This document shows, piece by piece, positions 14,822 through 23,105 of a DNA stretch of 25,653 nucleotides. The DNA lies in IMG/VR virus record IMGVR_UViG_3300037488_002525, positions 1 through 25,653 of that record. One strand, written 5' to 3'. Every line of letters begins with the position of its first letter. Position 1 is the first letter of the stretch. The notes beneath the pieces were generated by a model, which was not told where the DNA came from, ran no database searches, and was given only the letters and a program-made list of their open reading frames with translations. This stretch comes from a virus. The position numbers were made by a program, and so were the translations under genes.

Positions 14822-16012
14822 ATGTCTACTAATATTAACATAACAGTTGACAATAGTAATCTGACGAGAGCGGCCAAGCTTTTCCAGGAAACATCTCGCC
14901 AGTCTAAACAACAAAAAGAATCTGAAAAAATACTAGAATCAAAAATACAAAAGGAACGCAGCGATAATCTATTGGCATCTAGCGGGCAGACTGGACAAAC
15001 GGTACAAGGGGGACAGACTTCTACTCAACCAAACGCGAACAACAACGCCACCGACAGGAACTCGTTCGGCTACTTTCCCACTCAACCTTACCGCCAGCGC
15101 CGCCCAGCCGCCAATCGTCGAGGAAGCACAACATGGATCTTTGACTACTCGGACTTGCGGGAAGTGTTTCTTGAAGGCAATCTTTACGAATATGGCACAT
15201 ATAGAAATGGATCAAGAATACAAAATTATGAATTCAACGGCTCATTGTTTGCAGAAGCAGAATCTCCTACACTAGGAACTGACGAAGGAGGACCCTTTCT
15301 TTCTTCACCAACGGGCATACTTCAAGGCACAGTAGACGTCTATGGCCCGGGCATAGCCGAACTGCATACTTCTCCTGATCAATATCTTTTAGAAAAGCCA
15401 CCCAATGCATTTAATAAAATTACAGTACAAAGAAGATGTCATACGCCAAGGCCTGGAATACCGTCTCCATCTAATGAGGCAGGATCCGAACGGCCCTATG
15501 TTGCATATCGCTTGGAAGAAGTCCGACTGGCCTTGGGCGAAGAAATAGCCTCCGAATTCTCTTATGATCTAATAGATTGTACTTTTACTGTAGTTAGACT
15601 AAGCAATAACTGGACCGAGATTGATTTTAGCTATGAGCAAGGGCTTGGTGATTTTTACTCTTCGTACGAAGGTGAGTATGGGCAAGATATGGTTCTTCTT
15701 ACCATAGTAACCGATCCGCTTAGTAGTGGGTCAGAACTTTTCTTAAAGGCTCCCATTGCTTTTGCTAGTGAGACCTATGTTGCTAGAATTGAGTACAACG
15801 GTGCAACTGGTATGGTAAGGGGTTATATAAACGACATTGAAGTAATAAGTTGTGCCACTGGGGAAATCATAGGAAAGAAGAGATACCAAGTCCAAACGAG
15901 TGCTTATTCGACCAGGGATCACGTGGGCGCCATATTTGACTACGACCTCGCTGAAAGCCCTGTAGGGGAGCCTCCCCTCAAGCTTTACAAAGTAACCTCT
16001 ACATTTACATAG
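14822..16012 (+). CDS. Probable tail-associated structural protein, unknown family (396 aa)
   Basis: A 396-residue protein with two parts. Residues 1-105 are hydrophilic: a helix with many Lys/Glu/Gln, a Gln/Thr/Asn linker and a basic RQRRPAANRRG patch. Residues 105-396 are a beta-rich domain (TTWIFDYSDLREVFLEGNLYEYG, VYGPGIAELHTSPDQYLLEKPP, MVRGYINDIEVISC) that could be a lectin- or fibre-like fold. I do not recognise it. It lies 9 nt after the previous stop in the same direction, so it is likely a component of the tail tip or a fibre. Codon use is more A/T-ending than in the capsid gene. Confidence 0.65.
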   Translation: MSTNINITVDNSNLTRAAKLFQETSRQSKQQKESEKILESKIQKERSDNLLASSGQTGQTVQGGQTSTQPNANNNATDRNSFGYFPTQPYRQRRPAANRRGSTTWIFDYSDLREVFLEGNLYEYGTYRNGSRIQNYEFNGSLFAEAESPTLGTDEGGPFLSSPTGILQGTVDVYGPGIAELHTSPDQYLLEKPPNAFNKITVQRRCHTPRPGIPSPSNEAGSERPYVAYRLEEVRLALGEEIASEFSYDLIDCTFTVVRLSNNWTEIDFSYEQGLGDFYSSYEGEYGQDMVLLTIVTDPLSSGSELFLKAPIAFASETYVARIEYNGATGMVRGYINDIEVISCATGEIIGKKRYQVQTSAYSTRDHVGAIFDYDLAESPVGEPPLKLYKVTSTFT

Positions 16013-16038
16013 ATACGAATCCTATCTTCATCCCCGCT

Positions 16039-16060
16039 AGCTGCTCAACCAGGAGCAGCT
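16039..16060 (+). other. Hairpin AGCTGCTC-N6-GAGCAGCT after the 14822 gene
   Basis: A perfect 8-bp stem 26 nt after the stop codon with loop AACCAG. No T-run follows, so it is either a weak or factor-dependent end point or a 3' stabilising hairpin. Confidence 0.35.
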
Positions 16061-16108
16061 CCAAATCCTAGGCCAACCCCTACGCGCTATTGCTTACGCG
16101 GATCTAAC

Positions 16109-16118
16109 GGTAAACTAG
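16109..16118 (+). promoter_or_regulatory. Late-promoter-like motif GGTAAACTAG
   Basis: Same 10-mer as at 13946, 28 nt before the GTG at 16137. TTGCTT at 16090-16095 is a possible -35 with short (15-nt) spacing. Confidence 0.5.
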
Positions 16119-16136
16119 CACACGGCATACACTTCA

Positions 16137-16253
16137 GTGTCAAAAGAATCAAATCTATCTCAATATGCCAAGATACTACAAGCAGTAGCACGTAATGGCC
16201 TATTACGTCGTGAAAAAGATGAAAAGTTAGCCAAAAAAATCCTCAACAAGTAA
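16137..16253 (+). CDS. Very small charged helical protein upstream of the scaffold (38 aa)
   Basis: GTG 16137 to TAA 16251-16253 encodes 38 residues: MSKESNLSQYAKILQAVARN then GLLRREKDEKLAKKILNK. The whole product is a charged amphipathic helix pattern, and the frame is closed by TAG at 16116 just upstream. No ribosome site is seen, but the motif GGTAAACTAG lies at the standard 28-nt distance, so the transcript would have a very short leader. It could be a small capsid-assembly accessory or a regulator; no family is recognised. Position between tail and head modules suggests co-expression with the scaffold. Confidence rests on the promoter spacing and composition. Confidence 0.5.
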   Translation: MSKESNLSQYAKILQAVARNGLLRREKDEKLAKKILNK

Positions 16254-16303
16254 TCCCGGCGTTAACCATACTTATCTAATAGGCATACTACCACGCACTC
16301 ATA

Positions 16304-16316
16304 GGGCGTGACGCCC
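16304..16316 (+). promoter_or_regulatory. Hairpin GGGCG-TGA-CGCCC just before the scaffold start
   Basis: A 5-bp GC stem ends 8 nt before the ATG at 16325, where a ribosome site would be expected. No Shine-Dalgarno sequence is present. It may control scaffold translation. Confidence 0.3.
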
Positions 16317-16324
16317 GAATTTCA

Positions 16325-17062
16325 ATGCCTGAAGATAACGCACAAACGCTTGAGATGAGCGGGACGCCAAATACCAGCTCCGACAACATCGATGTTGCCG
16401 AAGGCAAAGCTTATAGCGAAGATGAAGTTCAGAACCTATTGAAGGCGCTGAAGTCTGAACGCGAAGCGCGTAAGATCTACGAGAAAGAAGTCAAGGAAAA
16501 GGCTGCGCAACTAGAGAAGTTTGCTCAGATCAACCCTGATGAATATCGTAAACTACAAGAGGAAGCATCTATTGCGGCCCGCGAAAAGGCTGCCGCTGAC
16601 GAACGCACATCGCTCCTGGAAGAAAAGTACGGCGGTCAAGCTGCAGAGGCTGCAAAACGCGCTGATGCAGCTAATCGTGAGCTGCAGGAATTCCGCAAAC
16701 GTTATGCGCTTGAGAAAGTATTCTTCTCGGCTGGCGGTCGCACTGATGCTGCTGATGGCGTATCTTTCTTTGATATGCTAGCAAATCAAATCGGCGGCCA
16801 ATTCCGCCTGGAGGCTGACGGCAACGTGACCGTGATTGATGGCGCTGGTGATCCGATCCTGGACAAGGATTCTGGCCGGCGTGTCAACCCTGAGGACTAC
16901 CTGAGCCAGTTCAAGAACCATCCCATTTATGGCACCTTCTTCAAGGGCAACAAGGGATCTGGTGCTGGTATCGGCTATGGTGGTACTGATGCCAATGGCG
17001 TAACAGGTGAAGACTTGTCATCGCTTAGCCGTGATGAGCTATTCCAACGTGCTTTTGGCTAA
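16325..17062 (+). CDS. Capsid scaffolding protein (245 aa)
   Basis: A 245-residue protein with the usual scaffold layout. An acidic, disordered N-terminus (MPEDNAQTLEMSGTPNTSS) is followed by a long coiled coil at about residues 33-135 rich in Glu, Lys and Ala (ALKSEREARKIYEKEVKEKAA). A compact C-terminal part with GGRTDAADGVSFFDML, NPEDYLSQF, a Gly linker and SLSRDELFQRAFG probably binds the capsid protein. It directly precedes the capsid gene and is closed by its own terminator. I see no protease domain here. A hairpin lies before the ATG. Confidence 0.85.
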   Translation: MPEDNAQTLEMSGTPNTSSDNIDVAEGKAYSEDEVQNLLKALKSEREARKIYEKEVKEKAAQLEKFAQINPDEYRKLQEEASIAAREKAAADERTSLLEEKYGGQAAEAAKRADAANRELQEFRKRYALEKVFFSAGGRTDAADGVSFFDMLANQIGGQFRLEADGNVTVIDGAGDPILDKDSGRRVNPEDYLSQFKNHPIYGTFFKGNKGSGAGIGYGGTDANGVTGEDLSSLSRDELFQRAFG

Positions 17063-17083
17063 ACAAGCTGAAGTCAATCGAGG

Positions 17084-17105
17084 GGGCCGATTGCGGCCCT
17101 TTTTT
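17084..17105 (+). terminator. Rho-independent terminator after the scaffold gene
   Basis: Stem GGGCCG (17084-17089) and CGGCCC (17094-17099), loop ATTG, then six T. It separates the scaffold from the capsid unit, so the capsid must use its own promoter. Confidence 0.9.
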
Positions 17106-17146
17106 AATGCTAAAAAATAACAAATTACCAACTCTATTGAAAATGC

Positions 17147-17158
17147 TTGGTAACCTAA
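17147..17158 (+). promoter_or_regulatory. Promoter-like motif TTGGTAACCTAA before the capsid gene
   Basis: TTGGWAACCTA lies right after the scaffold terminator and about 135 nt before the capsid ATG. The long leader shares the ordered blocks TACCTG (17169), CTTTGTC (17180) and CGNCTTG (17191) with the tail tube leader at 5330-5352, as well as CTAAAAAATAA upstream (17110-17120). Confidence 0.55.
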
Positions 17159-17282
17159 TAATTGAAGATACCTGAATACCTTTGTCGAGACGACTTGGTA
17201 AGAGGGTGTCGAGCTAATGCCCAGTGTGACACAGGTTTTAGCAAATCACCCATCTTTTCCCGTCGTTTATTAGGTACTGATC

Positions 17283-18176
17283 ATGTCGCTTACATTGGCC
17301 GAGGCCAAAAAGCACTCTACTAATCCCCAGGAACTGGCGATTATCACTGAGCTTGCTGCCGGCCCCCTGCTCCAAAGCCTGCCTTTCCGTGAAGTTCAGG
17401 GCAATGGCCTGTTCTGGAAGCGTGAAGAGTCCCTCGGAGACGTGGGCTTCCGTGCTTTCAACGATGGCTATACTGAGAGCTACGCTACCGTCAAGCAACA
17501 CAGCGAAGCACTGAAGCTCTTTGGTGGTGACATCAAGGTTGACCGCGCTATCGTTGATCTGGAGGGCCCCGAGGCTCGTGCATACCAGATCCAAGCTAAG
17601 ACTCGCGCAATGCGTCTGGCTTTTGAAGCACTGTTCATCAATGGTGACTCCAATAGCAACTCCGCTGAGTTCGACGGTCTGGCCGCTCGCCTGCCTTCTG
17701 GTTCCAGCCAGTACATCGCCAATGGCGGTGGTGCCCTTAACACCGGCAAGCTTGACGAAGCCATCGATGCAGTGGACGCCCAAGGCGGTTCCAAGTATCT
17801 GGTTATGTCGAAGTCTGCTCGCCGTCACCTGAGCAAGATCGCTCGCGCCAATGGTCAAATTGACATTGAGCGTAACGATTTCGGTTACCAGCAACTGTTC
17901 TACAGCGGTATTCCTGTACTGGAAATCGACCGCGACCATCAGAACGTTGCTATCCTGGACAGCACCCCCAGCGACCAGTCGATCTATGTTGTTGCCTTCG
18001 GTAATGACCTGCTGACCGGCCTGCAGAACGGTGGCCCTCAAGTGCGTGACCTGGGTGAAGCAACTGATTCGCCTACCCTGGTGACTCGCGTTGAGTGGTA
18101 TTGCTCGATCGGTCTGCTGAATGGCCGCGCCGCCGCTCGCCTGGCTGCCGTCGACGCAACCGCCGCTGTTTCCTGA
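17283..18176 (+). CDS. Major capsid protein, HK97 fold (297 aa)
   Basis: A 297-residue protein with the features of a short HK97-type major capsid protein. An N-terminal helix (LTLAEAKKHSTNPQELAIITELA) is followed by the E-loop region (REVQGNGLFWKREESLGDVGFRAFNDGY), a spine-helix segment (LKLFGGDIKVDRAIVDLEGP... QIQAKTRAMRLAFEALFINGD), the SGSSQYIANGGG loop, an A-domain core (KYLVMSKSARRHLSKIAR), GIPVLEIDRD, and a final strand VTRVEWYCSIGLLNGRAAARL. With a separate scaffold upstream there is no fused delta domain. Codons are strongly biased to C/G endings, unlike most neighbours. It sits between two terminators with its own promoter-like motif. ATTAGG about 9 nt before the ATG may be the ribosome site. 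Confidence 0.9.
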   Translation: MSLTLAEAKKHSTNPQELAIITELAAGPLLQSLPFREVQGNGLFWKREESLGDVGFRAFNDGYTESYATVKQHSEALKLFGGDIKVDRAIVDLEGPEARAYQIQAKTRAMRLAFEALFINGDSNSNSAEFDGLAARLPSGSSQYIANGGGALNTGKLDEAIDAVDAQGGSKYLVMSKSARRHLSKIARANGQIDIERNDFGYQQLFYSGIPVLEIDRDHQNVAILDSTPSDQSIYVVAFGNDLLTGLQNGGPQVRDLGEATDSPTLVTRVEWYCSIGLLNGRAAARLAAVDATAAVS

Positions 18177-18201
18177 TACATCCTGTCTTAAACAGCAACC
18201 T

Positions 18202-18227
18202 GGGAGCCAATTGGCTCCCTTTTTTTT
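18202..18227 (+). terminator. Strong rho-independent terminator after the capsid gene
   Basis: Perfect stem GGGAGCC (18202-18208) and GGCTCCC (18213-18219), AATT loop, and eight T. It lies 25 nt after the capsid stop. Confidence 0.95.
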
Positions 18228-18240
18228 GTGTCTTGCCTTC

Positions 18241-18834
18241 ATGAGTGGCGCTTGGTATACTGGTAATGTCTATAGCGATCGAGCAGTGCGGCCTCCGATA
18301 GAATTGCCTCGTATCAGCGTTCTTGGTGAATATTTTGAGCTTGATCCAAATATCCCGCATGGCCTAAGATGGAAAAAGAAGGCAGCGCGTAACACGATTG
18401 TCGGAGGCCCTGCGGGAAGACGTCACTCGAACGGATACTGGGAAGTTCGATTTCAAACTGTGCTGTATAAAAGTTCGAGAATAATATACAAAATCTATAA
18501 CAATGGCGAAGACCCTGGGCTATACGAGATAGACCATCTAGACAGAGACAAAAACAACAACAATGGCTCCAACCTAGTTCTGGCAACTAGAGCTGATCAA
18601 AATAGAAACAAACCAGTAAAAGCTATCTCTGGCTTTAGGCATGTTTCGATCGATCTTAGGGCCGAAAGAAGTCGTGCTCCGTGGATTGCCAATGTCTCTC
18701 TCAGGATAAAAGGCAAAAGAACGAATAACTATCTGGGTTATTTTTTAAATCCGTACGAAGCTGCAATTGCGGCGATCGTATACAAACGTGAAAATGATAT
18801 CAGGTATGAGTACGCTCCGGGAGGTACGGTGTAG
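18241..18834 (+). CDS. HNH endonuclease with AP2-like C-terminal part (197 aa)
   Basis: A 197-residue protein. An N-terminal segment (YFELDPNIPHGLRWKKKAARN...GRRHSNGYWEVRF) is followed by the HNH core with E96-I-D98-H99 in LYEIDHLDRDKNNN and N111 in GSNLVLATRADQNRNK, and by a C-terminal AP2-like DNA-binding region (NVSLRIKGKRTNNYLGYFLNPYEAAIAAI). This architecture is typical of mobile phage HNH homing enzymes that cut a related phage at the same locus. It sits in the gap between the capsid terminator and the fibre cassette. ATG 18241 is chosen because the terminator lies just upstream; the frame extends further up only through non-coding sequence. Confidence 0.88.
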   Translation: MSGAWYTGNVYSDRAVRPPIELPRISVLGEYFELDPNIPHGLRWKKKAARNTIVGGPAGRRHSNGYWEVRFQTVLYKSSRIIYKIYNNGEDPGLYEIDHLDRDKNNNNGSNLVLATRADQNRNKPVKAISGFRHVSIDLRAERSRAPWIANVSLRIKGKRTNNYLGYFLNPYEAAIAAIVYKRENDIRYEYAPGGTV

Positions 18835-18854
18835 CAATTCGCTCTGCCCCCTTA

Positions 18855-18864
18855 GGCAAACTAT
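18855..18864 (+). promoter_or_regulatory. Relaxed late-promoter-like motif GGCAAACTAT
   Basis: One mismatch to GGWAWMCTA, 29 nt before GTG 18884. The distance equals that of the best copies and supports that start. Confidence 0.4.
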
Positions 18865-18883
18865 CCTAGTGACGCTATTAGCA

Positions 18884-19216
18884 GTGGTTCCCGGAAGGTA
18901 CGATATTACCATATACCAGCGGGCCACATTCAGGAGGCAAATTACGCTGCCGCTTGATCTGACGGGCCACCAAGTATTTGCCCAGATTTGGGATGCAAAA
19001 AGACGTAATAAGATTGCAGATTTTGAAATTGATATAACAGATGAGGCGGGTGGTGAATTTGACATAATCTTAGATTGGGAGGAGACAACACCATTGAAAA
19101 AGGCTGCCTCATGGGACCTGATGGTTGTTTATGCGGACCAAACTAGGGATTACTATATTGAGGGATTGGTAACGGTCGACACTGGCCTGACTGCTCCAGA
19201 GGATGCAGATGCCTGA
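18884..19216 (+). CDS. Small fibre-base protein, BppU-like N-terminal domain (110 aa)
   Basis: From GTG 18884 this gives 110 residues: [21 protein letters not shown] then [35 protein letters not shown] and [25 protein letters not shown]. The strand pattern and the 'induces-change-in' layout resemble small Ig-like or BppU N-terminal domains that anchor receptor-binding fibres. GTG 18869 is an alternative start. I chose 18884 from the 29-nt spacing to GGCAAACTAT. The TGA (19214-19216) overlaps the start of the collagen-like fibre (ATGCCTGA), so the two are coupled, which supports a fibre-anchor role. Confidence 0.65.
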   Translation: MVPGRYDITIYQRATFRRQITLPLDLTGHQVFAQIWDAKRRNKIADFEIDITDEAGGEFDIILDWEETTPLKKAASWDLMVVYADQTRDYYIEGLVTVDTGLTAPEDADA

Positions 19217-21677
19217 TCCTGTTATCGAAATAATAAATAATATAGCGACTGTTACTGTCAACGAAGGTGACAATGCAATAATCAATATTGGACTAGAGCC
19301 AATTGTTGAGACTATAGAGCTAGGGGTAGTCGGCCCCCAGGGACCAGTCGGCCCCTCTGGTCCGATAGGTCCGTCTGGCGCAATTGGGGTAACTGGTGCG
19401 GAAGGAGCGTCAGGTGCTACAGGCATCCAGGGCGCAACCGGTATTCAAGGTCCCACGGGTGTAACTGGGATTCAGGGCCCAACTGGAGCACAGGGTATCA
19501 CTGGGATAACTGGCGCAACAGGCGTCATTGGTATTAGCGGCGCAACGGGTCCGGTCGGGCCTACAGGGGTTGTTGGCCCAACTGGAGTATCAGGCGTTAC
19601 CGGTGCAACTGGAGTTCAGGGTGTTACTGGAGTTTTTGGTGCAACTGGAGCCACTGGTGTTTCCGGATTAAGTGGTGCCACTGGCGCAACAGGCGTAATA
19701 GGCATTAGCGGTGCCACTGGCGTTGTTGGTGTTTCAGGTGCTACAGGCATTGGGATTACCGGAGCTACAGGCATCAGTATCACTGGCGCAACAGGCGTAA
19801 TAGGCATTAGCGGTGCCACTGGTCCTATTGGTCTGACCGGCGTCTCTGGCGCCACTGGCCCAATCGGCATTAGCGGCGCCACTGGCCCAATCGGCATTAG
19901 CGGAGCCACTGGTCCAGTAGGCACCACTGGCCCCACTGGCGTCATCGGGATTAGCGGCGCCACGGGCCCCGTAGGGCAAACCGGCGTCTCTGGCGCCACA
20001 GGTGTTATTGGCACCACCGGCGCTACCGGTCCCGTGGGCCAAACAGGCGTTTCTGGTGCCACAGGAGCTATCGGCGTTTCTGGTGCCACTGGCGTAGTTG
20101 GTGTCAGCGGTGCCACTGGCGCGACTGGCGTGGCCGGCCCTAGCGGCCCCACCGGACCACAAGGATACTCGTCCAGTCTTTTTCGTTACCGAGCGAGAAC
20201 AACAATCACCACTGGCTACCCAGGCGATGGCCACATTATCTGGAACAACGCAACGCAAACTAGCGCAACCGTAATCAGCATCAGCCACTTAACAGATGAA
20301 AATATTGATATTGATATTTTCCTAGCTCAACTTATACCAACTGAAAATATCACGATCCAAGATCAAAACGCAAGTAGTAACTACCAAATTTGGCGCATCA
20401 CTGGTGCGCTGACAAACATCAATCCTGATACGTCAACCAGTTATTGGACCTTGCCTGTCACGCTTGTTTCGTCAAACGGAACAGGCACGACTAATTTTGC
20501 CAACAACCACGCAATTTTCGCTGCACTAGTGAATGGTGCAGAAGGAGCCACCGGCCCCCAAGGCGCTACCGGCGTTGTAGGCGTATCCGGTGCCACCGGA
20601 ATCCAAGGCATCACGGGCCCGACAGGCCCCCAAGGCGCTACGGGCGTCACTGGTCCGACAGGCGTTATCGGCGTCTCAGGCGCCACCGGGGTTCAAGGCG
20701 AGACTGGCATCCAAGGCCCCACTGGCGCCCTCGGTCAGACCGGCCCCAGTGGCGTAGTCGGCGTTACAGGACTTACTGGGAGTACGGGTGCAACAGGTGT
20801 TGTTGGGGTTTCTGGGGCTACAGGTGCAGTTGGCGTCTCAGGCGCTACTGGAATCCAAGGTCCCACTGGTGCTACGGGCGTAGATGGCCCTACTGGCGCT
20901 AGTGGTGCAACCGGTGTCATCGGCGTTTCCGGGGCTACTGGCGTCATCGGTGTCTCAGGTGCTACCGGCGTTGTCGGCGTCTCAGGGGCTACTGGTGCAA
21001 CTGGTGTAGCTGGCCTTGGTGGTCCCACTGGTGCCACGGGGATCATCGGCGTATCTGGTGCGACTGGAGTTGTTGGCGTATCCGGTGCTACTGGTCCACA
21101 AGGAAGCACTGGGCCTCAAGGTATTACCGGACCAACTGGTGTTACTGGGCTTGTCGGTGTCAGTGGTGCTACTGGTCTGCAAGGCCCCACTGGAGTGAGT
21201 GGAGCAACTGGTTTACAAGGATCAACTGGTGTTACTGGTGAGCAGGGAGCTACCGGCGTTGTTGGTGTTACAGGAGCCACCGGAGTTGACGGCCCTACCG
21301 GTGTCACAGGCCCTGAAGGAGCAACCGGTCCTATAGGAGTCAGTGGAGCAACAGGTATTGGTATTACAGGAGTAACAGGTGCAACTGGAGTCATTGGGGT
21401 ATCTGGTGCAACTGGTGTAGGTATTACAGGCGCCACTGGTGCGGTTGGAGCTACAGGGGCAATCGGTGTTAGCGGAGCAACTGGTGTAGGTATTACTGGT
21501 GCCACAGGCGTAGGTATTACTGGTGCCACAGGAGTTATCGGCGTATCCGGTGCCACGGGAGTTATTGGTGTATCCGGCGCCACGGGAGTACAGGGGGCTA
21601 CCGGAATTCAAGGCGCCACTGGTCCAATAACTTATGGTAAACTACTTGCTGTCACGTATGGTGCAGCAATGCCCTGA
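19209..21677 (+). CDS. Collagen-like tail fibre with an internal knob domain (about 822 aa)
   Basis: The protein has an N-terminal strand-rich anchor of about 40 residues ([21 protein letters not shown]), a first collagen-like Gly-X-Y region (19330-20163) and a globular insert of about 120 residues. The insert ([61 protein letters not shown]) resembles the knob seen at fibre ends in other phages. A second, longer collagen-like region (20541-21630) and a short tail ([13 protein letters not shown]) complete it. Trimeric triple helices are expected, making a long flexible receptor-contact fibre. The ATG at 19209 has AGAGG 6 nt upstream; 19203 is possible. Triplet register breaks at GIGIT and GVGIT motifs. 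Confidence 0.88.
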   Translation: MPDPVIEIINNIATVTVNEGDNAIINIGLEPIVETIELGVVGPQGPVGPSGPIGPSGAIGVTGAEGASGATGIQGATGIQGPTGVTGIQGPTGAQGITGITGATGVIGISGATGPVGPTGVVGPTGVSGVTGATGVQGVTGVFGATGATGVSGLSGATGATGVIGISGATGVVGVSGATGIGITGATGISITGATGVIGISGATGPIGLTGVSGATGPIGISGATGPIGISGATGPVGTTGPTGVIGISGATGPVGQTGVSGATGVIGTTGATGPVGQTGVSGATGAIGVSGATGVVGVSGATGATGVAGPSGPTGPQGYSSSLFRYRARTTITTGYPGDGHIIWNNATQTSATVISISHLTDENIDIDIFLAQLIPTENITIQDQNASSNYQIWRITGALTNINPDTSTSYWTLPVTLVSSNGTGTTNFANNHAIFAALVNGAEGATGPQGATGVVGVSGATGIQGITGPTGPQGATGVTGPTGVIGVSGATGVQGETGIQGPTGALGQTGPSGVVGVTGLTGSTGATGVVGVSGATGAVGVSGATGIQGPTGATGVDGPTGASGATGVIGVSGATGVIGVSGATGVVGVSGATGATGVAGLGGPTGATGIIGVSGATGVVGVSGATGPQGSTGPQGITGPTGVTGLVGVSGATGLQGPTGVSGATGLQGSTGVTGEQGATGVVGVTGATGVDGPTGVTGPEGATGPIGVSGATGIGITGVTGATGVIGVSGATGVGITGATGAVGATGAIGVSGATGVGITGATGVGITGATGVIGVSGATGVIGVSGATGVQGATGIQGATGPITYGKLLAVTYGAAMP
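19330..20163 (+). repeat. First collagen-like repeat array
   Basis: Degenerate Gly-X-Y codons with recurring 9-residue blocks such as GVIGISGAT. One nearly exact 27-bp tandem lies at 19861-19887 and 19888-19914. Codons differ between units, so recombination would be local. Confidence 0.85.
20541..21630 (+). repeat. Second collagen-like repeat array
   Basis: A longer Gly-X-Y region with many GVIGVSGAT and GVVGVSGAT blocks. Near 21480-21530 a 24-bp unit encoding GVGITGAT is repeated in tandem and breaks the triplet register (G-V-G). Confidence 0.85.
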
Positions 21678-21695
21678 CGTTCGCTTTTATCTCTC

Positions 21696-22148
21696 ATGGC
21701 CGCTAACACTTCCCCCATCTGGACGCTGACGCCAAACGTCAGTCATGCAGACATCTTGACTACAGCCACAAACGTCAATACCACTGCTCCCGGCACTATC
21801 GGGACCAACTGTTTCGTGGCATTTACATCTGGCGTAGACGGCTCTTACATACAAAAGTTTCGCTTTTCGTTCGTCTCAACTACAAGTGTTATCAACTCTG
21901 TTGCTACGACATTGCAGGTGTACTCCTCCACCGTTAACACTGGTGCCACAACTACAGCCAACACCGACTTGCTTGCAATAGTTCAGGCCGCAGCACAGAC
22001 TGTTTCGGCAGTTACGACTGCGCCCTACCAAATCGAGATTCCATTTAACTTTGCAATCCCAGCTAACAGATACTTACTTGTGGCACAGTCCGTTGCACAA
22101 ACCACCAACGCTAACTGGCAAGGATTGGCGATTGGAGGCAACTACTAA
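21696..22148 (+). CDS. Probable virion structural protein of the fibre cassette (150 aa)
   Basis: A 150-residue Ser/Thr/Ala/Asn-rich protein with almost no charged residues: SPIWTLTPNVSHADILTTATN, IQKFRFSFVSTTSVINSVATTLQVY, PYQIEIPFNFAIPANRYLLVAQSV, WQGLAIGGNY. The pattern is a beta-sandwich-like virion protein. I do not recognise a named family. Its TAA overlaps the ATG of the glycine-rich gene (TAATG at 22146-22150), so the two are made together. A GGTAAACTA match to the promoter motif lies at 21636-21644, inside the end of the fibre gene, 60 nt upstream. Confidence 0.7.
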   Translation: MAANTSPIWTLTPNVSHADILTTATNVNTTAPGTIGTNCFVAFTSGVDGSYIQKFRFSFVSTTSVINSVATTLQVYSSTVNTGATTTANTDLLAIVQAAAQTVSAVTTAPYQIEIPFNFAIPANRYLLVAQSVAQTTNANWQGLAIGGNY

Positions 22149-23089
22149 TGCTTAACGTATTTGACATTCCAAAGCCGCAAACTGGTTTTGTCAACGTTTT
22201 CACTGGCTTTGCAAACGCCAACACTCAATGGGTGCCTTGGGAAAAACCCGCTGGCATCACCATGGTCCGCATTGTGTGCATCGGCGGTGGGGCTGGTGGC
22301 GGTGGCGGTTTCCCCAGTGCAACTGCAACTGCGCGAGGGGGTGGTGGTGGCGGCGGAAGTAGCGGCATCTCAACAGTAGAGATTCCTGCTGCTTTATTGC
22401 CTGACTTGTTGTACGTCTCAGCGGGCATTGGCGGTAACGGTGGCGCGTCTTCAACCACTGTTGGCACTCTTGGGATCAGCGGAATCGGCTCTTACGTTTC
22501 AATCGCTCCAGCTACTGCCGCTATCTACACCGTCTGCTTTGCTAACCCTGGAGCAGCAGGCACTACAGCGGCTTCGGCAACAGTTGTAGGAAATGCTGGT
22601 AACGCTGGTGCGGTTGCAACAACTGCCGCCTCTTTGCTTAGTGGATTGGGAACTAGCTTCTTCCTTGCAGGCCAAGGCGGCGGTGCTGGCGGCGCAGTTG
22701 CCAACGGTGCTGGCGGTGCAATCACCTACCCCACAACTGGATTGCTTCTATCTGGTGGAGCAGGTGGCGGCGGCGGCTCAACAGGTGCAGGCGGTAACAT
22801 CACAGCCCCTGCCTCGCAGACAGCCGTACTAAGCCTTTTTGCAACCCTAGTCGGTGGTGCCGCTGGTGCGACTGCGGGCAACGGCTCCCCTGGAGTGCGT
22901 CGTCCAACTCCGCTACTTAACACTGGCGGCTCAGGCGGCGGCTGTAACAGCGGCAACGCTCTTGGTGGATATGGCGGTGACGGTGCCTTTGGATCTGGCG
23001 GCGGCGGCGGCGGTGCAGGCGGCACTACAGGTGGTAGTGGTGCTGGCGGCAACGGCGGCCCCGGATTGGTGATGATCTATTCGTGGTAA
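22148..23089 (+). CDS. Glycine-rich putative tail-tip adhesin (313 aa)
   Basis: A 313-residue protein. An N-terminal strand region (WVPWEKPAGITMVRIVCIGGGAGGGGG) leads into repeated glycine-rich stretches alternating with Ala/Thr/Val strands. The C-terminus is GGGGGGAGG... GGNGGPGLVMIYSW. Gly-rich phage proteins of this kind can form polyglycine-type layers and serve as receptor-binding adhesins, like the Gly-rich adhesins of T4-related phages, though no homology is claimed. Variable loops between Gly runs would be the contact surface. It follows the collagen fibre and its coupled partner, so a host-contact role fits. Confidence 0.72.
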   Translation: MLNVFDIPKPQTGFVNVFTGFANANTQWVPWEKPAGITMVRIVCIGGGAGGGGGFPSATATARGGGGGGGSSGISTVEIPAALLPDLLYVSAGIGGNGGASSTTVGTLGISGIGSYVSIAPATAAIYTVCFANPGAAGTTAASATVVGNAGNAGAVATTAASLLSGLGTSFFLAGQGGGAGGAVANGAGGAITYPTTGLLLSGGAGGGGGSTGAGGNITAPASQTAVLSLFATLVGGAAGATAGNGSPGVRRPTPLLNTGGSGGGCNSGNALGGYGGDGAFGSGGGGGGAGGTTGGSGAGGNGGPGLVMIYSW

Positions 23090-23105
23090 GCAAGGGAATT
23101 ACCCC

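Noticed and set aside
18121-18240. Upstream extension of the HNH frame into the capsid gene
   Set aside because: The extension crosses the capsid stop and terminator; ATG 18241 gives the natural start.
17238-18242. Long minus-strand open frame (334 codons) opposite the capsid gene
   Set aside because: It is antisense to a clear capsid gene with strong codon bias, which keeps the opposite frame open; it has no motif and would run across the capsid terminator.
19861-19914. Repeat array resembling a CRISPR at first sight
   Set aside because: The repeats are in-frame collagen triplets without unique spacers of constant length.
19616-21611. Several minus-strand Pro/Ala/Thr-rich frames
   Set aside because: They are the complement of Gly-X-Y codons (GGN/ACN) in the collagen-like gene and have no independent support.
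22225-23052. Pro-rich minus-strand frames
   Set aside because: They are complements of the glycine-rich adhesin gene, not real proteins.
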